The notes under the pieces are model-generated. The model saw nothing but the letters and a program-made list of their open reading frames with translations, ran no database searches and had not been told where the DNA came from. Below are positions 1 through 5,387 of a stretch of DNA of 5,928 bases, in pieces. Origin of the DNA: Planctomycetota bacterium (lineage in GTDB: Bacteria; Planctomycetota; Phycisphaerae; Sedimentisphaerales; Anaerobacaceae); contig JADFHU010000387.1 in NCBI GenBank assembly GCA_022567055.1, positions 1 to 5,928 of the forward strand, in the 5' to 3' direction. The position numbers and the translations under genes are program-made. Within the stretch, counting starts at the first letter, position 1. Each line of letters starts with the position of its first letter.

Positions 1-780
1 GTGGTGCATTTTGCGGCTGAGAGTCACGTCGATCGATCCACCACCGGTCCCAAGGTCTTCATCGACAACAATGTTGCTGGAACGCTGGCTCTTCTGCAGG
101 CGGCCAGTGCGCGGGACACAACCCGTTTTGTCCAGGTGTCGACCGATGAAGTGTATGGCTCCCTGGGGGATGAGGGCATGTTTACGGAAACCACGCCGCT
201 GGCTCCCAACTCTCCCTATTCGGCCAGCAAGGCCTCTGCAGACCACCTGGTCCGGGCCTTTGGGCACACCTGGGGACTGCCTTACAACATCACGCGCTGT
301 TCCAACAACTATGGTCCCTATCAGTTTCCCGAAAAACTGATACCCCTAATGATCAACAACGCGCGTCAAGACAAGGCGCTACCCGTTTATGGGGATGGTT
401 TGCACGTCCGAGACTGGCTCTTCGTCTATGACCACTGTACTGCCCTCTGGAAGGTGTTGACGGAAGCCAAGTCGGGAGAAGTCTATAATGTGGGTGGCTG
501 CAACGAGATGGCCAACATCGATGTGATCAAGATGTTGCTGCATCATCTGGGAAAACCCGAGTCGCTGATCAACTACGTCAAGGATCGGCCCGGTCATGAT
601 CGGCGTTACGCCATTGATGCCGGCAAGACCATGCGGGATTTAGGGTGGAAACCTTCGGTGACATTTGAAGAGGGGCTGAAGCAGACGATTGACTGGTATA
701 TTGCCAACCAGGCGTGGTTGGACCATATTGTGTCGGGGGGTTATCAATCCTACTACGATTCTATGTATGCGGATCGCTAG
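1..780 (+). CDS. rfbB: dTDP-glucose 4,6-dehydratase, 5'-truncated by the window edge
   Basis: Cytoplasmic NAD-dependent short-chain dehydrogenase/reductase of the extended type. It converts dTDP-glucose to dTDP-4-dehydro-6-deoxyglucose, the second step toward dTDP-rhamnose and other deoxysugars. The visible 259 residues begin inside the Rossmann fold at VVHFAAESHVDRS, a family hallmark. The Gly-rich NAD motif and roughly 75-80 N-terminal residues lie outside the window (family length is about 340-355), so the GTG at base 1 is not the true start. Seen in the sequence: the catalytic Thr-Asp-Glu in STDEVYG (visible residues 48-50), the YSASK motif with catalytic Tyr73 and Lys77, the RCSNNYGPYQFPEKLIP block (99-115), and the nucleotide-binding GDGLHVRDWL (131-140). 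The C-terminus (GWKPSVTFEEGLKQTIDWY) is normal and complete, ending in TAG. The gene converges on ftsW. Related NDP-sugar dehydratases share some motifs, but TDE plus AAESHVDRS makes RfbB very likely. Confidence 0.95.
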   Translation: MVHFAAESHVDRSTTGPKVFIDNNVAGTLALLQAASARDTTRFVQVSTDEVYGSLGDEGMFTETTPLAPNSPYSASKASADHLVRAFGHTWGLPYNITRCSNNYGPYQFPEKLIPLMINNARQDKALPVYGDGLHVRDWLFVYDHCTALWKVLTEAKSGEVYNVGGCNEMANIDVIKMLLHHLGKPESLINYVKDRPGHDRRYAIDAGKTMRDLGWKPSVTFEEGLKQTIDWYIANQAWLDHIVSGGYQSYYDSMYADR

Positions 781-789
781 GATGTTTGT

Positions 790-800
790 GGGCGGAGCCC
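790..800. terminator. very short hairpin between convergent stops (weak)
   Basis: GGGC (790-793) and GCCC (797-800) form a 4-bp stem around GGA in the 22-base gap between the rfbB and ftsW stop codons. TTCT follows on the + strand. It is the only candidate terminator for the convergent pair and is too short to be trusted as intrinsic. Confidence 0.15.
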
Positions 801-802
801 TT

Positions 803-1963
803 CTACGATTTGGCCGGCTCGGTGTCCGCTGTCTGCTTGGCGATGTTGAGCAGTACGCCGACCGCAGCGGCTGAGACCAGCAGGCTCGAGCCGCCGCCGC
901 TGAGGAAGGGCAGGGGGATCCCTTTGGTGGGCAGGACGACCGTGACGACGCCAATGTTCAGCGCCGCCTGAAGGCTGATCGCCAAGACGATTCCTCCAGC
1001 CAGCAACTGGCTAAAACCCTCTTTGCTCCTGATCACCACCAGCGACCCCATCCAGATGAACGCGATGAACAGCAGGATCACGGATGTTGTGCCCACCAGT
1101 CCGAGTTCTTCGCCTATGATGGCGAATACGAAGTCGGTCGTATCCTCGGGCAGGTGACCGTATTTGGAGACGCCGTTTCCCAAGCCCTTTCCCCACAGGC
1201 CTCCCGATCCCAGGGCGACCAGTGACTGAGTCGCCTGATAGGCGGTTGAAGCGGAGTGTTGTTCCGGATCCAGGAAGGCCTTGATTCTTTCTACTCGATG
1301 GGGCGATTGCAAGAGCATCACAAAGAAAAGGGCTATGACCAACGGGAGAGGGCTGAGGAGGTGCCACCATTTTGCCCCGCCGATCAGCAGCATGCAAAAA
1401 CTGAGCAAGACGATGAAGGCGGCTGTGCCGAAATCCTCGCCGACGATCATCCCCACGCAGGCACCCACCACGGCGCAGATGGGTACGAACTGTTTCCAGA
1501 AGGATTTAATCTGAAAGTCGTTCTTGGCACAGACCGCGGCCAAGAAAAAAATGCATGCCCACTTGGCGAGTTCGGAGGGCTGAAAGGAGATGCGGGCCGG
1601 TCCAATGGGGACGCGAATCCAGCGCCGCGCATAGTTCACTTGCGTACCGAGTCGCGGGATCAAAACGATCGCCAGTAGGATCAGGCTCAGGATGAGCAGG
1701 TAGGGCGTGAACGACCTCCAGGTGCCCTGAGCGAAGCTCAAGTGTTTGTGGTTGATTGCAGACAGCATGAACATCACCAGGCAGGCCACCGGGAAGTAGA
1801 CGATCTGGCGCAGGCCGGGATGGGCGTAGAAACGCTTGAGATTCAGCTCCTGTCCCACATCGGTACTGGCTGAGAACACGAAGACCGTGCCAATGGCCAT
1901 AAGCACAATGACGATCTTGGCGATGCGATCATCTAGTCGATTGATGCGTCCGACTGCTAGCAC
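803..1963 (-). CDS. ftsW: FtsW, septal peptidoglycan polymerase (SEDS family)
   Basis: Polytopic inner-membrane SEDS glycosyltransferase that polymerises lipid II at the division septum together with its class B penicillin-binding protein. The 386 residues fit the family, with about ten hydrophobic segments, the first at roughly residues 14-34 and the last at 355-374. Signatures seen: ARRWIRVP and FQPSELAKW (112-135), GEDFGTA (175-181), LGSGGLWGKGLGNG (251-264), LPEDTTDFVFAIIGEELG (271-288), and LPTKGIPLPFLSGGGSSLL (345-363). Asp277 of TDF is the position proposed as catalytic in RodA/FtsW. The PTKG motif favours FtsW over RodA, which usually has PVTG. The motif end reads SGGGSS where many relatives have SYGGSS. 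The start is GTG, supported by the Shine-Dalgarno-like AGAGAGGA six bases upstream (1970-1977). It is not in a mur/fts cluster: polX lies 135 bases upstream in the same direction and may share its transcript. RodA or SpoVE-type function is the main alternative. Confidence 0.93.
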   Translation of the reverse strand: MLAVGRINRLDDRIAKIVIVLMAIGTVFVFSASTDVGQELNLKRFYAHPGLRQIVYFPVACLVMFMLSAINHKHLSFAQGTWRSFTPYLLILSLILLAIVLIPRLGTQVNYARRWIRVPIGPARISFQPSELAKWACIFFLAAVCAKNDFQIKSFWKQFVPICAVVGACVGMIVGEDFGTAAFIVLLSFCMLLIGGAKWWHLLSPLPLVIALFFVMLLQSPHRVERIKAFLDPEQHSASTAYQATQSLVALGSGGLWGKGLGNGVSKYGHLPEDTTDFVFAIIGEELGLVGTTSVILLFIAFIWMGSLVVIRSKEGFSQLLAGGIVLAISLQAALNIGVVTVVLPTKGIPLPFLSGGGSSLLVSAAAVGVLLNIAKQTADTEPAKS

Positions 1964-2098
1964 GGTGCGTCCTCTCTGGGACCCGGATGCAGGGCCGCGT
2001 TTTCAAATGGGATCTGTTGTATTATCGGCAGTTGACGGATTTGAGGGCCAGAAAAACTTCGGGCATTTTCTACGGGGTCTGTTCAAAGCCGTAAAGGG
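1964..2098 (-). other. polX-ftsW intergenic spacer with weak hairpin and possible -10
   Basis: This 135-base spacer lies between two genes of the same direction. Just after the polX stop there is a 5-bp inverted repeat, TACGG/CCGTA (+ strand 2071-2075 and 2089-2093). A T5 tract lies some 20 bases further on, too far for a standard intrinsic terminator. Closer to ftsW, the - strand reads GATAAT (2021-2026), which could be a -10 element, but no convincing -35 sits 16-18 bases upstream. So ftsW may be read through from polX, have its own weak promoter, or both. Confidence 0.25.
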
Positions 2099-3856
2099 TC
2101 ACGAACGACTCTGTTTCATCTGCATCCATTCCTTGAGCTTCTCCCACGGAAGCGTGTTCAACACATCCTCTTTGGTGGCCCAGCCTTTGGCGGCCGTCGC
2201 GACGCCATATTCTAACCGGTCCAGTCCCCCCTCGTTGTGGGCGTCTGTGTTGATGATGAGTTTGACCCCGTGGTCGATGGCCATGCGGCAGTGCAGGTCG
2301 TTGAGATCCAGGCGCATCGGGTTGGAATTCACCTCCATGGCGGTGTGGGTCTCGGCGGCATGCCGTAGGATGGCGATCATGTCCAGGTCCATGGCCTCTC
2401 GACGACCCAACATGCGCGTGGTGGGATGGCCGATGCAGGTGACAGAGGGATTGTCCATCGCCTTGAGGAGACGAGCGGTGCCTCTGTCCCGGGCGTTGTT
2501 CATGCCGCTGTGGACCGAGGCCACGACGAAATCCAATTCTGCCAGCAGACCGTCCTCATAGTCCAGACGGCCGTCGCTGAGGATGTCCACTTCGCTGCCC
2601 GCCAACACCGAGATTTCTGGGTAGCCTTCATTGAGGCGACGGATGGCCTTTATCTGCTGGATCAGACGTTCGCCGCTGAGACCGTTGGCGATGATTGAGG
2701 ACGCCGAATGATCGGTGATGCAGATATACTCATATCCGCGTTCGATTCCGAACGTCACCATTTCTTCCAATTCACACCGGCCATCTGAGGCCGTCGTGTG
2801 CATGTGGAGATCGCCTCGGATGTCTTCGAGGGTGACGAGCCGAGGAAGCGTGTGGGCCTGGGCTGCCTCCACTTCGCCACGGTCTTGCCGTAGCTTCGGG
2901 TCCACTGGATCCAAACCCAGGCCCTGGTAGATCGCCTCTTCGGTTTGACCCGTCACGAAGACCGGCTCGGACGCATCCGCGGTCCGATATAGTCCGTACT
3001 CATTGAGTCTCATGCCCTTGCTTAAGGCGATGTCCCGCAGGCGCATAGTATGATCTTTGGATCCGGTGAAATACTGCCATGCCGCTCCAAAGCTTGACGC
3101 CTCGACGATTCGCAGATCCACCTGTATCGGTGTGCCCGAGTGATGGACGAGTACCGAGCCTTGGGTCGGTCCCGCTGCCAGGCAGTCCACGACGAAGTCG
3201 GCTCGAGTAAAGGTGTCAATGATGGCCTGGGGTGCAACGTCGTCTTGCGGTGTCGCCAAGATGTCCACGTCGCCGATGGTCTCGACCCAACGGCGCAGCG
3301 ATCCTGCGATTTCGATGCGTTGAACGAGGGCCTGTTCCTTGAGGAAGGTCATCACCTGATCAGCCACCCCCCGGGCCTGATCGAGCCGCATGCGTCCAGA
3401 GGCCTTTTCCAGGAAGAGGATGGCCTTGCGGAGGCCATCGCACTTCTTCGGTCCGAATCCCGAGAGCGTCGCCAAAGAACCATCTTCGATCGCCGCCTTG
3501 AGTTCGGGGATGCTTGTCACCTGCAGTTGATCATACGCGTTCTTGACGCCCTTGGGACCCATGCCCTGCACGGACAGCAGGTCGAGTAGGCTGACCGGGA
3601 TCTTGCCGAGTAATTCCTGGTGGGCCTCTATCCGGCCCTTTTCCAAGTACTCTTCGATCTTCTTGACGGTGGCCTTGCCGACCCCGGGCGTTTTGCTCAA
3701 CGTCCCCGCGCGGAGGAGTTGGTCGGCCTCGGAGGGCAATTCTGCTAGGATGCGGGCGGATCTTCGATAGCTATTCACCCGAAAGCGATCTTCGCCCAGG
3801 ATCTCCAATATGTCCGCCATTTGGCCAAAGATCTTGCTTACCGTTGCATTCGTCAT
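2099..3856 (-). CDS. polX: DNA polymerase/3'-5' exonuclease PolX (PHP domain)
   Basis: Cytoplasmic family X DNA polymerase fused to a PHP metal-dependent phosphoesterase. In characterised bacterial PolX proteins it fills short gaps and trims 3' ends or processes abasic sites in base-excision repair. Numbered from the chosen start (585 residues): the N-terminal 8-kDa-like region has helix-hairpin-helix motifs TPGVGKATVKKI (56-67), VQGMGPKGVK (96-105) and LSGFGPKKCDGL (131-142). The polymerase palm carries GSLRRWVETIGDVDIL (185-200) with Asp196 and Asp198, and a third carboxylate in IQVDLR (Asp247). The YFTGSKDH and RLNEYGLY blocks follow. The C-terminal PHP domain keeps the expected metal ligands: DLHMHTTASDG (His351, His353), ITDHS (Asp382, His383), GSEVDI (Glu422), SVHSG (His449), CIGHPTTR (His477) and NTDAH (Asp538, His540), so both activities look intact. 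An in-frame ATG exists 24 bases upstream (3878-3880). I prefer 3856 because it has GAGGA upstream (3868-3872), fits the family N-terminus, and leaves a leader behind the predicted promoter. Confidence 0.96.
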   Translation of the reverse strand: MTNATVSKIFGQMADILEILGEDRFRVNSYRRSARILAELPSEADQLLRAGTLSKTPGVGKATVKKIEEYLEKGRIEAHQELLGKIPVSLLDLLSVQGMGPKGVKNAYDQLQVTSIPELKAAIEDGSLATLSGFGPKKCDGLRKAILFLEKASGRMRLDQARGVADQVMTFLKEQALVQRIEIAGSLRRWVETIGDVDILATPQDDVAPQAIIDTFTRADFVVDCLAAGPTQGSVLVHHSGTPIQVDLRIVEASSFGAAWQYFTGSKDHTMRLRDIALSKGMRLNEYGLYRTADASEPVFVTGQTEEAIYQGLGLDPVDPKLRQDRGEVEAAQAHTLPRLVTLEDIRGDLHMHTTASDGRCELEEMVTFGIERGYEYICITDHSASSIIANGLSGERLIQQIKAIRRLNEGYPEISVLAGSEVDILSDGRLDYEDGLLAELDFVVASVHSGMNNARDRGTARLLKAMDNPSVTCIGHPTTRMLGRREAMDLDMIAILRHAAETHTAMEVNSNPMRLDLNDLHCRMAIDHGVKLIINTDAHNEGGLDRLEYGVATAAKGWATKEDVLNTLPWEKLKEWMQMKQSRS

Positions 3857-3889
3857 GGTAGGTGGTGTCCTCGTTTGCATATCTGCGTC

Positions 3890-3917
3890 AGCGTATCAAA
3901 ACTCCGAATCCTGTCAA
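3890..3917 (-). promoter_or_regulatory. sigma70-like promoter for polX
   Basis: On the - strand TTGACA (3912-3917), a perfect -35 consensus, is followed after 16 bases by TACGCT (3890-3895). That hexamer is preceded by TG in the extended -10 position. Transcription would start near 3883, giving a leader of about 27 bases before the ATG at 3856. An ATG at 3880 would have almost no leader. The -10 hexamer itself matches only three of six positions. Confidence 0.5.
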
Positions 3918-3937
3918 TCACGCATGAGCACTCCCGA

Positions 3938-3952
3938 GAACCGTTCGGAACC
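3938..3952. repeat. GAACC direct repeat, 10-base period, upstream of polX promoter
   Basis: GAACC occurs at 3938-3942 and again at 3948-3952 (GGTTC on the coding strand of polX), one helical turn apart and about 20 bases upstream of the predicted -35. A nested palindrome GTTC-G-GAAC lies at 3943-3951. This is a possible protein-binding site, but it is short enough to be chance. Confidence 0.2.
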
Positions 3953-3995
3953 TAAGTAGAGAGGCTATTGGAGTCTTGGTGAATCTCGGCGAGAA

Positions 3996-4007
3996 CCTGG
4001 CTCCAGG
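3996..4007. repeat. small inverted repeat CCTGG-CT-CCAGG
   Basis: A perfect 5-bp palindromic hairpin with a two-base loop sits at the left border of the AT-rich core, where base composition changes abruptly. Its role is unknown. Confidence 0.3.
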
Positions 4008-4213
4008 CGGTCCTAAATACTAATCTACTTACTCTACCTACTTATATTTCTCTTATTACCGATCTTATATAACTTAGTAAATTTTATATACGTATCCTAC
4101 TTATACTACTCATCCAATACACCCTTATCCGCAAGGAACCGCTGGAAATGGGCCTCGTGTCAACTTGACTTCATTGGAGACTCAACAACTCGACTCCCGG
4201 ATATGGAAAAAAC

Positions 4214-4226
4214 CACGAATTTCGTG
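4214..4226. repeat. 13-base palindrome at centre of the divergent region
   Basis: CACGAA-T-TTCGTG is a perfect inverted repeat with 6-base arms around a single T. It lies in the mixed-composition centre, near the point where GC skew changes sign, which is a plausible place for a dimeric DNA-binding protein controlling the divergent genes. A second small palindrome, GTCAA-C-TTGAC, lies at 4159-4169. Neither matches an operator I can name. Confidence 0.35.
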
Positions 4227-4311
4227 AAGTAACTGAGTTTGTTGGTAATATGAGAGGTATGATAAACATAACAATCGTTATAATTGATAGGTATAGTATT
4301 ATGAATAAGAA

Positions 4312-4335
4312 TAAACTTATTTTTTTAGAAGTTTA
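4312..4335. repeat. 7-bp inverted repeat with A/T-tract loop
   Basis: TAAACTT (4312-4318) and AAGTTTA (4329-4335) form a perfect stem around a 10-base loop containing seven T. In AT-rich DNA such repeats arise easily, and with the T-run in the loop rather than after the stem it is not a standard terminator. Confidence 0.3.
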
Positions 4336-4413
4336 ATAAAATAGAATAGCTTATATTATCGAAATAGGGTTAATATAGGATGTACATGTGGGGTGTTACC
4401 CAAAACGTAGCAT

Positions 4414-4440
4414 TGTTCAGACTCGGTGTCTGGATGAACA
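4414..4440 (+). promoter_or_regulatory. leader hairpin 1 upstream of the secreted-protein gene
   Basis: CAGAC (4418-4422) pairs with GTCTG (4428-4432) across a TCGGT loop. The flanking TGTT (4414-4417) pairs with AACA (4437-4440) across a GATG bulge. The element lies about 65-90 bases before the start codon, so it would be in the 5' leader if transcription begins in the AT-rich core. It fits no riboswitch class I recognise. Confidence 0.3.
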
Positions 4441-4447
4441 GTTAAGG

Positions 4448-4485
4448 ACGACCCTTGTATCGGAATTTCGGCGGTACAGGGACGT
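4448..4485 (+). promoter_or_regulatory. leader hairpin 2 just before the ribosome binding site
   Basis: ACG-A-CCCT-T-GTA (4448-4459) can pair with TACAGGG-A-CGT (4475-4485), leaving one mismatch and one bulged T around a 15-base loop. It ends about ten bases before the Shine-Dalgarno AAGGA (4495-4499), so its folding could influence translation of the 4507 gene. This is inferred from pairing only. Confidence 0.3.
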
Positions 4486-4506
4486 GGGGTTAGAAAGGAA
4501 AAGAAG

Positions 4507-5007
4507 ATGTTGAAGAAAGGTCTAATCGCAATTGCTGTGCTGGCGATCGCGCTCCCTGCAATCGCCGATTTTCATCCGAAACCACCCAAGGACCATTTTA
4601 CAAATGTGAAGGTCCACGATTGGCCAACAACGTTTGTGCCCGTGCCCGTTACCACTATCCTGGTTTGTCTGGACCTCGGGTTCTTCATCCAGATCAAGGA
4701 CACAGATTGCATCAAGGTCGTCCAAGACGCCAGCGCTGACAATCCTTACAAGACCTATAGAGGTTGCGTCACGGCTGCTGTCGAGAGTAACTTTAACGCC
4801 ACGATCACTGCTAGTATCAAGGATACTTCTCCTGCCAAGGGCAAGTGGAAGGTTCAATTGAATGGCGGCGACCATGTCCACGTTCCTGAGGGCGACAGTG
4901 ACATCGAAATCTGCGTGACCGGTGAGAAGGTCGAGATCGGCAAGCTACAGGGTGGCGATAAGAATGTTTCGGTTGCAGATGTGACCATCAAGTTGGTTCT
5001 TCAATAA
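4507..5007 (+). CDS. small secreted four-cysteine protein of unknown function
   Basis: I do not recognise this 166-residue protein. Residues 1-20 are a clear Sec signal peptide: MLKK, then a hydrophobic core IAIAVLAIAL, then PAIA before Asp21, which suggests signal peptidase I cleavage after residue 20. The mature part of about 146 residues is rich in short alternating Val/Ile/Thr stretches (e.g. FVPVPVTTILVCLDL, NATITASIKD, VSVADVTIKLVLQ). That pattern suggests a beta-sandwich rather than a helical fold. It has four cysteines (54, 68, 87, 136), enough for two disulfides after export. No haem motif, lipobox, anchor or transmembrane segment is seen. The start is well supported: AAGGA (4495-4499) lies seven bases before ATG. 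It follows a structured leader and is followed by hairpins, so it may be a single-gene transcript. A surface, appendage or matrix protein is possible, but that is a guess from size, export and fold type. Confidence 0.85.
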   Translation: MLKKGLIAIAVLAIALPAIADFHPKPPKDHFTNVKVHDWPTTFVPVPVTTILVCLDLGFFIQIKDTDCIKVVQDASADNPYKTYRGCVTAAVESNFNATITASIKDTSPAKGKWKVQLNGGDHVHVPEGDSDIEICVTGEKVEIGKLQGGDKNVSVADVTIKLVLQ

Positions 5008-5016
5008 CCCAAGCGC

Positions 5017-5061
5017 CTGGATTGTCCAGCACGAGTTCAGTGAGCCGTTGGTCGTGAACTC
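5017..5061 (+). repeat. two hairpins directly after the secreted-protein stop codon
   Basis: CTGGA-TTG-TCCAG (5017-5029) lies ten bases after the stop. It is followed by GAGTTCA (5033-5039) and TGAACTC (5055-5061), a perfect 7-bp pair with a 15-base loop. No T-run follows immediately; the nearest T-rich stretch is at about 5088-5100. They could protect or process the 3' end of the transcript. Confidence 0.35.
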
Positions 5062-5104
5062 AGTCAGTACGTAAGGATGAGACCCTTGTTTTCCCTTGTT
5101 CGTT

Positions 5105-5149
5105 GCCCTGATGGGCGGCAGTTGGAGGCCCGCTCGACACACGCTGCCG
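5105..5149 (+). repeat. overlapping inverted repeats GCCC/GGGC and CGGCAG/CTGCCG
   Basis: GCCC-TGAT-GGGC (5105-5116) forms a small tetraloop hairpin. The adjoining CGGCAG (5116-5121) is complementary to CTGCCG (5144-5149) across 22 bases. The two pairings share base 5116 and could be alternatives. No function is evident. Confidence 0.25.
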
Positions 5150-5159
5150 AAATTCCCGA

Positions 5160-5191
5160 GCCCAGAGGATCCCTGTAGGCGGACTCTGGGC
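5160..5191 (+). terminator. probable intrinsic terminator-like hairpin
   Basis: GCCCAGAG (5160-5167) and CTCTGGGC (5184-5191) form a perfect, GC-rich 8-bp stem with a 16-base loop. It is followed by ATTT and, after four C, TTGATT. The stem is the strongest in this gap, but the T-tract is broken and the hairpin lies about 150 bases after the stop, so termination efficiency is uncertain. Confidence 0.4.
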
Positions 5192-5295
5192 CCATTTCCC
5201 CTTGATTCGTCATACATCCCCACGGTATGCTGTCACCTATCGGTGGAAGTCAAATTCCTCATCACTCGTTCAGGTCCACAGTGATCGATGCCTGA

Positions 5296-5324
5296 TTGAG
5301 ATGCTCAACAGAGACATGTATCTT
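5296..5324 (+). promoter_or_regulatory. sigma70-like promoter for the cytochrome-domain gene
   Basis: TTGAGA (5296-5301; five of six -35 consensus bases) is followed after exactly 17 bases by TATCTT (5319-5324; four of six -10 bases). Transcription would start near 5331, giving a leader of about 57 bases to the ATG at 5388. Confidence 0.4.
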
Positions 5325-5387
5325 GGACAATGGTAGATGGATGACGTTCCGGTTTCTGTTGATGACATCCAGATGACTTGCGAAGCA

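Larger units (their letters stand above)
3881..4506. other. divergent gene-free region with AT-rich, strand-asymmetric core
   Basis: No credible protein gene was found in this stretch of about 625 bases between the divergent polX and 4507 genes; stops occur in all frames across the core. It has four parts: polX promoter and upstream DNA (3881-4016), an AT-rich C-containing but nearly G-free arm (about 4017-4130), a mixed-composition centre (about 4131-4230) with a 13-base palindrome, and an AT-rich G-containing but C-poor arm (about 4231-4390). After that comes a more GC-rich leader with hairpins (4391-4490). By direct count, 4021-4130 holds 28 C and 3 G in 110 bases, and 4231-4380 holds 7 C and 28 G in 150 bases. 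No tRNA, rRNA, CRISPR or transposase signal is visible. The promoter of the 4507 gene presumably lies here, but the AT-richness gives too many possible -10 boxes to choose one. Confidence 0.8.
5008..5387. other. intergenic region with inverted repeats, no gene seen
   Basis: This stretch of about 380 bases separates the small secreted protein from the cytochrome-domain gene. Its left half (5015-5191) is crowded with inverted repeats, including a terminator-like hairpin; its right half carries a plausible promoter (5296-5324). Short open frames exist on both strands, but none has a ribosome binding site plus recognisable protein. Confidence 0.65.

Noticed and set aside
1256..1678. 140-codon + strand frame inside ftsW
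   Set aside because: This is an antisense shadow of a strongly conserved membrane protein gene, with very polar, low-plausibility composition.
1836..2561. 241-codon + strand frame spanning the polX-ftsW spacer
   Set aside because: It is antisense to the C-terminus of polX and the N-terminus of ftsW, both of which carry unmistakable family motifs. Its Ser/Arg-rich composition is typical of a shadow frame.
4301..4336. Tiny ORF of 11 codons (MNKNKLIFLEV) in the AT-rich core
   Set aside because: There is no convincing ribosome binding site, it is very short, and it lies within the inverted repeat at 4312-4335. ATG-stop frames of this size are expected by chance in AT-rich DNA.
4017..4395. CRISPR array, tRNA or insertion sequence as explanation for the AT-rich core
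   Set aside because: There are no regularly spaced direct repeats, no cloverleaf-like arms, no transposase fragment, and no matching terminal inverted repeats with target duplications.
4945..5223. 92-codon - strand frame overlapping the end of the secreted-protein gene
   Set aside because: It is antisense to the real gene tail and the hairpins. It has irregular composition and no family resemblance.
5096..5284. 62-codon + strand frame in the 5008-5387 gap
   Set aside because: It is composed largely of the inverted repeats and terminator-like hairpin, has no Shine-Dalgarno and shows no recognisable protein pattern.
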